Positions 8,387 to 16,446 of a DNA stretch of 64,000 nt are shown here, piece by piece (the stretch's first letter is position 1; every line of letters begins with the position of its first letter). The stretch is taken from the NCBI GenBank assembly GCA_963842355.1, contig CAWJGC010000011.1, positions 124,001 to 188,000 of the forward strand, in the 5' to 3' direction. The notes below the pieces were generated by a model. That model did not search any database, was not told the DNA's origin, and saw only the letters and a program-made list of their open reading frames with translations. Source of the DNA: JASHPR01 sp963842355. GTDB lineage: Bacteria; Actinomycetota; Actinomycetes; Streptosporangiales; Streptosporangiaceae. A program made the position numbers and the translations under genes.

Positions 8387-8392
8387 TAGGAT
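8387..8392 (+). promoter_or_regulatory. Candidate -10 element for leaderless PadR transcript
   Basis: TAGGAT, a good actinobacterial -10 hexamer, ends 7 nt before the GTG start codon at 8400. Transcription would begin at or next to the start codon, giving a leaderless mRNA. No Shine-Dalgarno sequence precedes 8400. An ATG at 8406 has a GTGAGG just upstream and is the alternative start. The -35 region is not clear. Confidence 0.4.
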
Positions 8393-8399
8393 AAGGCTC

Positions 8400-8720
8400 G
8401 TGAGGATGACTGCGTCCCTGGAGCGGGTATTGCGGGTCTTTCTGGACGATCCCGCCGCTCCCCGGTACGGCTATGACTTGATGAAGGCGGCCGCGCTGCC
8501 CAGCGGCACGTTGTACCCCATGCTGGCCCGGCTGCAGGCACAGACGCTGCTGGTCTCGGCATGGGAAACCCCGCGGCAGGACGGTGAACGGCCGCGGCGG
8601 TACTACCGGCTGACCGGTGAGGGCGTCAAGGTGGCGCGGCTGGAACTCGCCCAGCTCCCGGCCCGGCGCCGGCGCGCGCCATCGCGCCCGGTGCGGCCAG
8701 CCCCCGGGCAGGCGCGGTGA
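8400..8720 (+). CDS. PadR family transcriptional regulator
   Basis: 106 aa (104 if ATG 8406 is used). The winged helix is recognisable: LERVLRVFLDDPAAPRYGYD, LMKAAALPSGTLYPMLARL and the wing PRRYYRLTGEGVKVARLELA. PadR proteins are repressors sensing phenolic or hydrophobic compounds. The C-terminal dimerisation helices are short and Arg/Pro-rich. Its usual ABC permease partner is only a remnant just upstream on the other strand. The next gene overlaps it by 4 nt (GTGA), implying translational coupling. Confidence 0.83.
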   Translation: MRMTASLERVLRVFLDDPAAPRYGYDLMKAAALPSGTLYPMLARLQAQTLLVSAWETPRQDGERPRRYYRLTGEGVKVARLELAQLPARRRRAPSRPVRPAPGQAR

Positions 8721-8980
8721 CGGGCGAAAGGTGGGCACTTCGCGCCGGGGAGTACCTGGTGGCCCGGGCGTGCCGGCGGCTGCCGGCCGGGATCAGGGAA
8801 GAGCGGTACCGGGAGTGGGTGGCTGAGCTGCCGGTGATCCTGCGCGACCGCGACGCCGGGCCCGCGCTGCTGTTTGCGATCGTCAGCTACTGCGGCTACG
8901 CGATCTCGGCCGCCTGCTTCGGCGTGGCCGTGGCCCTGCTCGTGAGATCCTCTCCCTCACTCCAGCACGCTGGGCGGTGA
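8717..8980 (+). CDS. Small membrane protein translationally coupled to PadR
   Basis: 87 aa. The N-terminal half is amphipathic (EYLVARACRRLPAGIREERY, REWVAELPVILRDRDAG). The C-terminal half is one or two hydrophobic helices (LLFAIVSYCGYAISAACFGV, AVALLV). The GTG start overlaps the PadR stop in GTGA. Small membrane proteins of this type with an REERYREW-like motif recur behind PadR genes in actinomycetes, but I know no function. A role as membrane anchor or modulator for PadR would be speculation. Confidence 0.7.
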   Translation: MTGERWALRAGEYLVARACRRLPAGIREERYREWVAELPVILRDRDAGPALLFAIVSYCGYAISAACFGVAVALLVRSSPSLQHAGR

Positions 8981-9059
8981 GGACGCGTTACGGCTGGGCT
9001 TCCTGTCACATCGGCCAAGTCTGGCACGTCAGTGCTATGACGGGCCGCGACGGGAGAAT

Positions 9060-9947
9060 GTGCCGATGAACGAGAACGACCGGCTGGCCGGCCGGTTCGA
9101 GGAGCACCGCCCTCGTTTGCGGGCGGTGGCCTACCGGATGCTCGGCACGCTCGCCGAGGCCGAGGACGCCGTGCAGGAAGCCTGGCTGCGGCTGAGCCGG
9201 TCGGGTACCGGCGTGGAGAACCTGGGCGGCTGGCTGACCACGGTGGTCGCGCACGTGTGCCTGGACATGCTGCGCTCGCGCAAGGTGCGGCGCGAGGAGC
9301 CGCTGGAGGTGCACCTGCCGGACATGCTCATCAGCCTCGACGACGGGCATGACCCGGAAGAGGAAGCGGTGCTGGCCGACTCGGTCGGTCTCGCGCTGCT
9401 CGTGGTGCTCGATACCCTCACCCCCGCTGAGCGGCTCGCGTTCGTGCTGCACGATATGTTCGATCTGCCGTTCGAGCAGATTGCTCGCATCGTGGGCCGT
9501 GCCCCGGCCGCCACCAGGCAGCTCGCCAGCCGGGCCCGGCGCCGGGTCCGGGAAGCGGCCCCGATTCCCGACCCCGATCTGTCCCTGCAGCGAGAAGTGG
9601 TCAGCGCGTTCTTTGCCGCGGCCCGCGGCGGCGATTTCGACGCCCTGGTCACGGTGCTCGATCCCGAGGTCGTGCTCCGGGCCGATGCGGGTGCGGCCCG
9701 CCCGGCCGCCTCGGCGGTCCTGCGCGGGCCAGCGGCCGTGGCCGCGCAGGCGATCATGTTCGCCAGTCCGGCCGCGCTGGTCCGGCCAGCGCTCGTGAAC
9801 GGGGGTGCTGGAGTGGTCATCACGGTCGGCCAGCGACCGGTTTCGGTCATGGGCTTCACCGTCGTCAACGGCCGGATCGCCGAAATCGACGTGATCACCG
9901 ACCCCGAACGCCTTGGCCGGCTCGACCTGGCCATCCCCGGAGCCTGA
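9060..9947 (+). CDS. ECF RNA polymerase sigma factor with C-terminal SnoaL-like domain (SigJ/ECF41-like)
   Basis: 295 aa. Sigma region 2 is HRPRLRAVAYRMLGTLAEAE then DAVQEAWLRL (about residues 17-46). Region 4 is LDTLTPAERLAFVLHDMFDL then PFEQIARIVGRAPAATRQLA (about 122-160). The last ~115 residues form an NTF2/SnoaL-like domain, the hallmark of SigJ/ECF41-type sigma factors, where it replaces a separate anti-sigma and modulates activity. GGGAG (9052-9056) lies 3 nt before GTG 9060 and 9 nt before ATG 9066; the ATG may be the true start. No carboxymuconolactone decarboxylase gene, the usual ECF41 partner, is adjacent. Confidence 0.88.
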   Translation: MPMNENDRLAGRFEEHRPRLRAVAYRMLGTLAEAEDAVQEAWLRLSRSGTGVENLGGWLTTVVAHVCLDMLRSRKVRREEPLEVHLPDMLISLDDGHDPEEEAVLADSVGLALLVVLDTLTPAERLAFVLHDMFDLPFEQIARIVGRAPAATRQLASRARRRVREAAPIPDPDLSLQREVVSAFFAAARGGDFDALVTVLDPEVVLRADAGAARPAASAVLRGPAAVAAQAIMFASPAALVRPALVNGGAGVVITVGQRPVSVMGFTVVNGRIAEIDVITDPERLGRLDLAIPGA

Positions 9948-10018
9948 CCGGCCTCCGGGCTGTACCTCGGCGGACCATGCCGACCGCGACGCACGGGCAT
10001 AGCGGTCGATCAGGGCCC

Positions 10019-10061
10019 CGCCGCCTGTGCGCTATCCCCCTCGTATAGCGCACAGGCGGCG
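10019..10061. terminator. Strong 17-bp perfect hairpin, bidirectional terminator
   Basis: The arms CGCCGCCTGTGCGCTAT (10019-10035) and ATAGCGCACAGGCGGCG (10045-10061) are perfectly complementary around a 9-nt loop. The hairpin lies between the convergent sigma-factor and hypothetical genes. There is no T-tract, as is common for actinomycete terminators. Confidence 0.75.
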
Positions 10062-10137
10062 AGGTGATTCCGGGGAGAGGCAGAGGACCGGATCGAGATC
10101 CAGGGCGGCGGGCCGGAATCACTCCGTAAAGCGCCCT

Positions 10138-10527
10138 TCATTTGAGGACAATGACACTTTTGCCCCCGAAGGCCATAAGGAGGTCGTCGTCGAGCCTGCT
10201 CGCTAGGTAGGTGGTGGCCATCACCACGCTGGGATCCGCCGGAAGCGGCTCGTTCCTGCCGTCGAGAAATACCACGCGCAGCAGGGTGCCTTCATCGTGC
10301 GGCTTCCTGACCAGAGCCACCGACGCCGCCAGCGGGAGGCGGCGGCGGCAGTCAATAATGGCCATGATGATTTCGGCCAGCTTGAGCGTGGGCACGCGCT
10401 GCGCGCCGGGCAACTCCGCCGCATCACCCGCAGCCCCGGTATGCGGGTGCGTGGCCTCGCCGACCAGGCCGTACTCGTCAGGCTCGGCTGGCGAATCCGG
10501 CTGATTACCATGACCGGTGGGCGTCAT
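10138..10527 (-). CDS. Hypothetical protein
   Basis: 129 aa from the preferred ATG (10525-10527). The first ~45 residues are Pro/Gly/His-rich and probably disordered. The rest reads like a compact alpha/beta domain (TLKLAEIIMAIIDCRRRLPL, EGTLLRVVFLDGRNEPL, SVVMATTYLASRLDDDLLMA) ending GGKSVIVLK. I do not recognise the family. It lies directly downstream of the response regulator on the same strand and may be co-transcribed. No clear ribosome binding site supports the start; an in-frame ATG at 10650 is less likely because its extension overlaps the regulator. Confidence 0.55.
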   Translation of the reverse strand: MTPTGHGNQPDSPAEPDEYGLVGEATHPHTGAAGDAAELPGAQRVPTLKLAEIIMAIIDCRRRLPLAASVALVRKPHDEGTLLRVVFLDGRNEPLPADPSVVMATTYLASRLDDDLLMAFGGKSVIVLK

Positions 10528-10606
10528 ACGGGAATTCTGCGAACGCCCCGTCAGCACGTAATCGTGGAAAATACTCGAGCTATCGCGGGTTTTCCCGTGG
10601 GCGCGT

Positions 10607-11266
10607 TCAGCCAGCGGCCCCGGCCGAGCGGAGAAACGCGAGCACCGCACGTACCCGGTTGTTCTCGGCGCCGGTCTGGTCGAGTCCCAGCTTGACGAAG
10701 ATGCTGGTGACGTGCGCCTCGACGGTCCGGGGGCTGAGGAACAGCTCCTGACCGATCCCGAGGTTGGACCGGCCTTCGGCCATTTCCTTGAGCACTGCTC
10801 GCTCGCGCTCGTTGAGCATGCTGACCGGGCTCGGCGTACGGTTGGGCTGCAGCAGTCGCCTGACCAGGGTCTGATCGATCACGATCTCGCCGGCGGCGAC
10901 CCGGTTCAGCCCGTCCATCAGGGCCTCCGCGTCCGTGACCTTGTCCTTGAGCAGGTACCCGACCCCGTCGGGGACCGCCTCAAGAAGCTGGGTCGCGTAC
11001 CCGGTCTCCGCGTAGGTGGACAGCACGAGGATGCCCACGGCCGGATGAAGCCGCCTCAGATCGGATGCGGTCTGGATGCCTTCGTCGGTGAACGACGGAG
11101 GCATGCGGATGTCGAGGATGACCGCGTCCGGGGGGCCCGTTCTGATCATCGCGAGGAGTTCGGCGCCGTCCGGGGCGCTGGCCGTGACCTCGGCGCCCGC
11201 CGCCTCCAGCAGCATGACCAGGCTGCTGCGGAAGATGCCGGAGTCCTCGGCGATGGCTACGCGCAC
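10607..11266 (-). CDS. NarL/LuxR family response regulator
   Basis: 219 aa. The receiver domain (residues 1-120) has the acidic pocket IAEDSG, phospho-acceptor Asp in DAVILDIRMPPSFTDEG, and Lys in VGYLLKDKVTD. The C-terminal LuxR helix-turn-helix is LNERERAVLKEMAEGRSNLG then IGQELFLSPRTVEAHVTSIF. It overlaps the histidine kinase gene upstream by 10 nt, so the two form an operon and a cognate pair. Its targets cannot be read from the sequence. Confidence 0.92.
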   Translation of the reverse strand: MRVAIAEDSGIFRSSLVMLLEAAGAEVTASAPDGAELLAMIRTGPPDAVILDIRMPPSFTDEGIQTASDLRRLHPAVGILVLSTYAETGYATQLLEAVPDGVGYLLKDKVTDAEALMDGLNRVAAGEIVIDQTLVRRLLQPNRTPSPVSMLNERERAVLKEMAEGRSNLGIGQELFLSPRTVEAHVTSIFVKLGLDQTGAENNRVRAVLAFLRSAGAAG

Positions 11267-13122
11267 GGAATCCGCACCAGGACGCGGGTGCCCCGGCCGG
11301 CCGGGCTGTCGATGGTGACCTCGCCGTCCAGGGCGCTGACGCGGTCGCGCATGTTGGCCACGCCCTGGCCGCCGGTCCCGGCGTTGCCGATGCCGTCGTC
11401 GCAGATCTCCATCTCGAGCCTGGAATCGGCGACGCGCATCACCACGGCGGCGCTGCTCGCCCTGGCGTGCTTTACCACGTTGGCCAGCGCCTCACAGGCG
11501 ACGAAGTACGCGGTGGCCTCCACCGCCGGGGCGGCCCGGGAAGCCGGAGCGGTCACGAGCACCGGCAGCGGGAGCCGTTCCGCGACCTCCTCCAGCGCGG
11601 CGGCCAGGCCACGGTGCGTCAGCACCGCCGGGTGGATGCCGTGGGCCAGGTTGCGCAACTCGGCCAGGACCAGCCCGAGCTGGGACCGGGCCTGCTCGAA
11701 GGCGGCCATCGCGGCCGGGTCGGACGTGCGGGTCATGGCGGCGGTGAGCTGAGCGGCCAGCGCGAGGACGTGCTGCTGCGCGCCGTCGTGCAGGTCACGC
11801 TCGAGTCTCCGCCGTTCCGCCAGCCCGGCCTCCACGAGTCGCGCCCGCGACGCGCGGACCTGGCCCAGTTCCGCGCGGGCCGCTCGCGCCTGGAGTTGGG
11901 CGTTCTGCAGCGCCAGCCCGCTGGTCTGCACCGCCGCGTCGAACAAGCCCCGGTAGCGGGCCAGACCGGAGTCGGCGATGACCACCGCGATCGGCGCTCC
12001 GCCCTCCGTCCGGATGAGCTCGACCAGGCGATCCTCCGGCTGGGCTCCGGCAATGGCCGCAGCGGCGTCCTCGCCCTCGTCCGGGCGGTCACCGGCTGTC
12101 TCGTCAGCATCGCTGTCCGGGGCGGGACCCGAGGCGGACAGGTCCAGCACCTCCAGGGTGGGGTCACGCAGGGCGGCGCGGAGCGCGTAACGCACCCCTT
12201 CGACGTCGGCGCCCGCCGAGATCTGCGCGGTCAGCCCGGCGATGTTCCTGAGCAGGAGGCCGCTCTGGATCGCCGCGACCAGGAAGGCTAGCGGCACGGC
12301 CAGGTCCACGATTCCTTCCACCACGTAGGCATCGTTGGGTGAGGAATCGATGCTGGCCAGCATCTGGGCCACGGCGGTCACGGTCGCGGCCGCCACGGCG
12401 GCGAGGCCGGCCACGATGATCGGGGTGATCACGATGCGGTCCAGGCCCTTGGTCCGCACGAGCCGCAGCACGAGCAGCACGACCAGTGCCGCGCCCAGGA
12501 GGCCTTCCCCGGCGTTCACGACGTCGCTGATCAGCTGGCTCAACCCCAGGTTCGGCCAGAACGCGGGCCACCAGGATGACGCGGGGTTGCCGTTCCACGC
12601 CGCGGTGGACGTCACCGCGATCAGGGTGCGGCCGATCAGCATCCAGCCGGCCAGCATGATGAGGTAGACGCGCTGATGGCGCAGCAACGCGGGACGCGGG
12701 TAGCGCAGCAGCGCGTAAGCGCCGACCAGCCGGTCCATACCGCCGAAGACCAGGTCATAGAACGGCCACGGGCCCGCGCCGAGCGAGTCGGCGAAGTCGA
12801 ACGAGCGCAGGATCCCGGCCAGCACCAGAGCCCACGCGACGCGGCGCTGCCCTGGTTGCTGGCGGAGCAGCAGTCCCGTGCCGACGAAGGTCAGCGAGGT
12901 CACCAGGTTCACGACCGCGAGCACCGTGGCCTGGCTCCAACCAGACCCCTGAAGCAGCGCGCACAGGCCCCCGGAGGTGACGAGAATGGCCGCGCTCAGC
13001 AGATGACGGTTGCGGTGGCGCCAGGCGACCCGCGTCCGGCGCGGCCCGGCCGCTGTCTCCGGGCAGGTCAGGCCCGCGTGAGAGGTCGATGGTTCGGCCA
13101 GGGGAACCAAAGCACCGCCCAT
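11257..13122 (-). CDS. Membrane sensor histidine kinase (NarL-type partner)
   Basis: About 621 aa. The N-terminal ~300 residues hold eight or so hydrophobic segments (for example LLSAAILVTSGGLCALLQG and VITPIIVAGLAAVAAATVTA). A variable linker with two Asp/Glu-rich stretches follows. The HisKA_3 helix is RRLERDLHDGAQQHVLALAA, with the phospho-acceptor His in LHDGAQQH. HATPase_c has N-box EALANVVKHARAS and G-box GNAGTGGQGVANMRDRV. It phosphorylates the co-transcribed regulator. The ATG at 13120-13122 is chosen because the 22 extra residues from 13188 are Cys/Arg/Pro-rich and non-coding in look. Confidence 0.88.
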   Translation of the reverse strand: MGGALVPLAEPSTSHAGLTCPETAAGPRRTRVAWRHRNRHLLSAAILVTSGGLCALLQGSGWSQATVLAVVNLVTSLTFVGTGLLLRQQPGQRRVAWALVLAGILRSFDFADSLGAGPWPFYDLVFGGMDRLVGAYALLRYPRPALLRHQRVYLIMLAGWMLIGRTLIAVTSTAAWNGNPASSWWPAFWPNLGLSQLISDVVNAGEGLLGAALVVLLVLRLVRTKGLDRIVITPIIVAGLAAVAAATVTAVAQMLASIDSSPNDAYVVEGIVDLAVPLAFLVAAIQSGLLLRNIAGLTAQISAGADVEGVRYALRAALRDPTLEVLDLSASGPAPDSDADETAGDRPDEGEDAAAAIAGAQPEDRLVELIRTEGGAPIAVVIADSGLARYRGLFDAAVQTSGLALQNAQLQARAARAELGQVRASRARLVEAGLAERRRLERDLHDGAQQHVLALAAQLTAAMTRTSDPAAMAAFEQARSQLGLVLAELRNLAHGIHPAVLTHRGLAAALEEVAERLPLPVLVTAPASRAAPAVEATAYFVACEALANVVKHARASSAAVVMRVADSRLEMEICDDGIGNAGTGGQGVANMRDRVSALDGEVTIDSPAGRGTRVLVRIPCA

Positions 13123-13620
13123 CCCGATCCGTTCGCCTGGCGAGCACTGACAGGGGCAGCGACGCGGACATCGATTGCCATCGCTCACACTTAAGTAGTC
13201 AAGAAATGCCCGCCAGTCAAGCCGATCAGGTAGAAGGCCTCATGCCGCGCAGATCCGCGGAGTCGTTAAATGCCGGGTACATTCCTCCAGAAGCGGCGAT
13301 GCCCCCGGATGCGGAGCCGGGCCAAAAATGGCCCTTCTACCTGCGATAACGTTCATTCAGATTGCCGGTATGCGGGCCAGCAGAAACGCCTGCTGCGTGC
13401 TCGCCGTGAACGCTGCGAGGTCGTCCGGCTCGCGGTGAAACGGGCGCGCCGCCCAGCCCGGCCTGGCCCGCCATCCGGCCACGTGGCCGGGATGCCGGGG
13501 TTGGTCGTCCTGGGCCGCCCCGGTCCGCGCGCCGCTGCCCGGCCTGGCCATGAGTCCGCCGCGAGGCGGCTCGTGCCAGGAAAAACCGTTGACAACGGAA
13601 CCGCCGACGGTGGAGGCTAA
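13123..13620. other. Intergenic region with one near-perfect palindrome
   Basis: About 500 bp without a gene I can support. The only structure seen is CATCCGGCCACGTGGCCGGGATG minus one base of symmetry (13472-13494), a near-palindrome around GGCCACGTGGCC that could be a weak terminator or protein site. Open frames here are GC-biased shadows with poor composition. Confidence 0.4.
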
Positions 13621-13624
13621 GGTT

Positions 13625-13643
13625 GTTCACCATTTAGGTGAAC
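13625..13643. promoter_or_regulatory. TetR-type operator upstream of the SRPBCC-TetR operon
   Basis: GTTCACC-attta-GGTGAAC is a perfect 7-bp inverted repeat with an AT-rich 5-nt centre (19 bp), the size and shape of TetR-family operators. It lies 51 bp upstream of the first gene of an operon whose second gene encodes a TetR regulator, so autoregulation is the simplest reading. Confidence 0.6.
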
Positions 13644-13694
13644 GTCATTAGCCACTGGGTGGGATGCCGCGATGGAAACCTGTGGAGGGCCGCG

Positions 13695-14177
13695 ATGAAA
13701 ACCCTGACGTCCGAGATCGAGATCGCCGCGCCGGCCGAGGCGGTCTGGGCGGTGCTGACCGACTTCGCTGCCTACCGGGACTGGAACCCCATCGAGATCG
13801 ACATGGCAGGCGAGCCCGTCGTAGGAACGGTGCTCGAGCACACGAGCAAGCTCCCCGGCCGCAAGCCGATGCGGTTCCGCCCGACCATCGTGGAGGCGCT
13901 GCCCGGACGGGCCCTGGCCTGGGACGGCAGGCTCTTCCTGCCGGGGCTCTTCGATGTCCGCCACCGCTTCGAGCTCGAATCACTGCCCGGTCAGCACACG
14001 AAACTGCGCCAGTTGGAGCGGTTCAGCGGCGTCCTCATCCCGTTCTCGGGCCCGACCCTGCGCAAGACCCAGGAGGCGTTCGAGATCGCCAACCGGGCCA
14101 TCAAGCTCCGGGTGGAGAACCTCGCGCATGCCGTCGGCGCGGTCGACCCGTCACGCGGCCGGGCCCCAGCCGTCTGA
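13695..14177 (+). CDS. SRPBCC family protein (polyketide cyclase/dehydrase-like)
   Basis: 160 aa with the START/Bet v1-like helix-grip fold. Diagnostic segments are TLTSEIEIAAPAEAVWAVLT, DFAAYRDWNP, and the later VRHRFELESLPGQHTKLRQL. Such proteins bind hydrophobic ligands in a deep cavity. TGGAGG precedes the ATG at 13695 with a suitable spacer; the frame from 13638 adds 19 residues that overlap the operator. The stop overlaps the TetR start by one base (TGATG), so the genes are translationally coupled. Confidence 0.85.
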   Translation: MKTLTSEIEIAAPAEAVWAVLTDFAAYRDWNPIEIDMAGEPVVGTVLEHTSKLPGRKPMRFRPTIVEALPGRALAWDGRLFLPGLFDVRHRFELESLPGQHTKLRQLERFSGVLIPFSGPTLRKTQEAFEIANRAIKLRVENLAHAVGAVDPSRGRAPAV

Positions 14178-14872
14178 TGATCGTGGCCACCGCCCGAGGT
14201 CCTCGGTTCGCCGAGATGGTCACGGCCGCCGTGGAGATCCTCGACCGGGACGGCCCCGAGGCGCTCACCATGCGCAACGTCGCCGGGCGGCTTGGCATCC
14301 GGGAGGCATCGCTGTACAAGCACTGCACCGGGCGGGACGACCTGCTCGCGGGCGTGGCCGCCGAAGGCGTCCGGCAGATGGCCGAAGGACGCCTTCGCGC
14401 CGTGGCGGCAGCGTCCGGCCCGGCCGACGCGATCCGGCGGCTGGCGACGCAGCACCGGGCCTTCGCCCACCAGCACCCCCACCTGTACCGCCTGACGTTC
14501 GACCGGCCGTTCCCGGCCCACGCGGCCGTCGCCGCGCAGGCGGCCAGGGCCAGGGAGCCGGTCGCGAACCTCTTGCGGTCCGAGGAGCTGACCTGGGCCG
14601 CGTTCGCGTTCACGCACGGGATGCTCGAACTCGAGCGAACCGGGCGGCTGCGCCCGGGACCGGAACTCGAGGCCACCTGGGAGATCGGGATCGAGTTGTT
14701 CGGCGGATCGGCCCGCGAACCCTCGGCCACCGCCCGGACCAGCGGCCTGGAGCATGACCTGCGGTCCTACGCCGACTTCGTCGCGACCCTGAAAAAGCTG
14801 ATCTCCGATCTCCCCGACCGCCGCGAGCCTGGCCAACCCCCTGCGAAGGAGACCACCGTTGCCCGCCCATGA
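14177..14872 (+). CDS. TetR family transcriptional regulator
   Basis: 231 aa. The HTH is FAEMVTAAVEILDRDGPEAL, TMRNVAGRLGIREASLYKHC and TGRDDLLAGVA (residues 11-60), with the LYKHC recognition helix end typical of TetR. The C-terminal domain has the TetR_C-type ATQHRAFAHQHPHLYRLTF and LTWAAFAFTHGMLELER segments. It is coupled to the SRPBCC gene (TGATG) and overlaps the YrdB-like gene by 14 nt. It probably represses its own operon through the palindrome at 13625. Confidence 0.9.
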   Translation: MIVATARGPRFAEMVTAAVEILDRDGPEALTMRNVAGRLGIREASLYKHCTGRDDLLAGVAAEGVRQMAEGRLRAVAAASGPADAIRRLATQHRAFAHQHPHLYRLTFDRPFPAHAAVAAQAARAREPVANLLRSEELTWAAFAFTHGMLELERTGRLRPGPELEATWEIGIELFGGSAREPSATARTSGLEHDLRSYADFVATLKKLISDLPDRREPGQPPAKETTVARP

Positions 14873-15617
14873 CGCAGCGAACGAGTCAGGACCCCGTTCG
14901 GCCTGGCACGCCCTGACCGACGCGTGCGCCTTCGCGGCCGAGATCGCGATGCTGGTGCTTCTCGTCCTGAGCGGCACGAGAATCGGGTCCGGCCTCGGGC
15001 TGCACATCACCCTGGCGATCGGCTTCCCGGTCGTCGCGTTCGCGTTCTGGGGGATCTGGGCGGCTCCCACCTCCCGTCGGCGTCTCGACGACCCGTGGCG
15101 GCTGGCGGCCCAGATCATCCTCTTCGTGATCACCGCAGTGCTGGCGGCGGCCGCGCACATGGCCGTGTGGGGCGTAATCTTCGCCGTCGTCGCGGTGGCC
15201 GTCTTCGTGCTCACCAGGGTCTTCCCGGCGCCGTCCCGGCGCCCGAGCGCCCGGGCCGCGGCCGGCCCGCGGGCGAGGCGGCCGTCTGCGGCGACGAGGG
15301 CCCGGCCTAGTCCACGCCTGCCCGGAGGAAGCGCCCGATCCGGCCGATGGTGTCGCCACTGGTCACCTGGAGGTGACCGGCCAGGCCCATCGACCGGGCC
15401 GCCGCGACGTGCCCCGGCGTGTCGTCGACGAACAGGGCGTGCTCGGCCGCCACACCGCCGTGACCGCGGGCAGGCCGCCGGCCAGCAGCACGCCCCCGAT
15501 GTCGACCAGAACCGCCCGGTCGGCACGTCCCGCCACGCCACCCCCGTTCATGGACCTGAAAGTCAGGCCGGCCCGTCCCGGAGGCCCAGGACCCCGGACT
15601 CGACCAGAACCCTCTGA
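14859..15617 (+). CDS. YrdB family (DUF2568) membrane protein with overlong C-terminal tail
   Basis: 252 aa as an open frame, but only the first ~125 residues look real. They hold four hydrophobic helices matching YrdB/DUF2568 (AAEIAMLVLLVLSGTRIGSG, LGLHITLAIGFPVVAFAFW, LAAQIILFVITAVLAAAAHM, VWGVIFAVVAVAVFVLTRVF). The family is usually about 120 aa. The remaining ~125 residues are Arg/Pro/Gly/Ser-rich and lie antisense to the HAD remnant, so a stop codon has probably been lost or frameshifted. The TTG start at 14859 is supported by GAAGGAG. Function unknown; last gene of the SRPBCC-TetR operon. Confidence 0.7.
   Translation: MPAHDAANESGPRSAWHALTDACAFAAEIAMLVLLVLSGTRIGSGLGLHITLAIGFPVVAFAFWGIWAAPTSRRRLDDPWRLAAQIILFVITAVLAAAAHMAVWGVIFAVVAVAVFVLTRVFPAPSRRPSARAAAGPRARRPSAATRARPSPRLPGGSARSGRWCRHWSPGGDRPGPSTGPPRRAPACRRRTGRARPPHRRDRGQAAGQQHAPDVDQNRPVGTSRHATPVHGPESQAGPSRRPRTPDSTRTL
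15307..15551 (-). pseudogene. HAD-family phosphatase remnant with internal deletion and frameshift
   Basis: The minus strand starts MNGGGVAGRADRAVLVDIGG then VLLAGGLPAVTA, the HAD motif I region with its nucleophile Asp. The frame then shifts and reads AEHALFVDDTPGHVAAARSM then GLAGHLQVTSGDTIGRIGRF, which is HAD motif IV and the C-terminus, ending in TAG at 15307-15309. The central ~100 residues with motifs II and III are absent. The gene cannot make an active phosphatase. Confidence 0.75.
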
Positions 15618-16096
15618 ATTACCGGATCGGAAAGACCCGTGACGGCGCGATCCCCTTGCAGTTCGTCGGGACTGGCCAGGCGGCGGTGCGCGATCTCGAA
15701 GCGCGGTTCCCAGCGGCAGAGGTCGACGCCGGCCCGCCAGAACGACCGCACCAGGACGAGCCCCCGTTCGTGGCCGGCGACGCACTCGCTGCGGGCGAAC
15801 CCCAGCAGGCGCGCGTCGACGACGCGGGCGCACGCCTCTTCGGATACCTCCCGGCGGAGCGTCTCTGCCCACGACTCGTCGCCTTCGGGCCGGCCGCCCG
15901 GCAGCCCCCAGGAGTCGCCGTCGTTGCCGACCAGGACCACCAGGCCGGCCCGGGTCACGCACACGCCGGACGACCCGTGGCCCGTGCCGTCGGGCGCCTG
16001 CGGGGCCGAGTGCCAGGAGACGTCCCAGACCTGGCCGCCGGCGGGCATGCGCAGCGTCTCGCCGTCGGAAATGATGCCTTCGCCGGGCGGGGTCAC
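15563..16096 (-). CDS. NUDIX hydrolase
   Basis: 177 aa. The Nudix box is GLPGGRPEGDESWAETLRRE followed by VSEEACARV, a good match to GX5EX7REUXEEXGU. The catalytic glutamates in REVSEEA coordinate the metal that hydrolyses a nucleoside diphosphate linked to another group X. Flanking segments (GHGSSGVCVTRAGLVVLVGN, FEIAHRRLASPDELQGD) suit the mutT-like fold. Its start overlaps the stop of the VOC gene upstream by 4 nt (ATGA), so it is translationally coupled in a MarR-VOC-NUDIX operon. The substrate is unknown. Confidence 0.88.
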   Translation of the reverse strand: MTPPGEGIISDGETLRMPAGGQVWDVSWHSAPQAPDGTGHGSSGVCVTRAGLVVLVGNDGDSWGLPGGRPEGDESWAETLRREVSEEACARVVDARLLGFARSECVAGHERGLVLVRSFWRAGVDLCRWEPRFEIAHRRLASPDELQGDRAVTGLSDPVIQRVLVESGVLGLRDGPA

Positions 16097-16446
16097 GATT
16101 CTGTGGGCGAGCCGAACCGGATCAGGTTGCCGTCCGGGTCGGTGTGCGAGCCCTCACGGAGCCCGTAGGGCGTCGGGCCGACGGGCCGGGTCTGGCCGCC
16201 GATGCCCGGCCGGCTCCACTCCTCATGCAAGGCGTCGGCATCCCGTACGTACAGGTACGCCGACCCGACGCCGTGGGCGGGATCGTGTCCGGGGTCGGCG
16301 GCCAGGTGCAGCCCGGTGCCTTCCCGGTCGGCGAACCCGTACTCGTCGCCGGCGGCGTAGGCCCGGGTGTCGAAGCCCAGCGCCGCGTAGTGGGCCAGGG
16401 CGGCGGCCAGGTCGCGCACCGGGAAGATCGGGCTGAAGCGGCGCAA
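16093..16446 (-). CDS. VOC family (glyoxalase/bleomycin resistance-like) protein
   Basis: 117 aa, single beta-alpha-beta-beta-beta module pair of the VOC superfamily: RFSPIFPVRDLAAALAHYAA, then LGFDTRAY, YGFADREGTGLHLAADPGHD, AYLYVRDADALHEEWSRPG and HTDPDGNLIRFGS with the family DPDGN motif. Some relatives bind bleomycin-type drugs, others are metal-dependent lyases or dioxygenases. The start codon is TTG (16444-16446), inside the 3' part of the MarR frame. Confidence 0.83.
   Translation of the reverse strand: MRRFSPIFPVRDLAAALAHYAALGFDTRAYAAGDEYGFADREGTGLHLAADPGHDPAHGVGSAYLYVRDADALHEEWSRPGIGGQTRPVGPTPYGLREGSHTDPDGNLIRFGSPTES

Noticed and set aside
11753..12200. Genes on the plus strand opposite the histidine kinase at 11-13 kb
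   Set aside because: They are His/Gln/Arg-rich shadows of the kinase with no homology or start signals.
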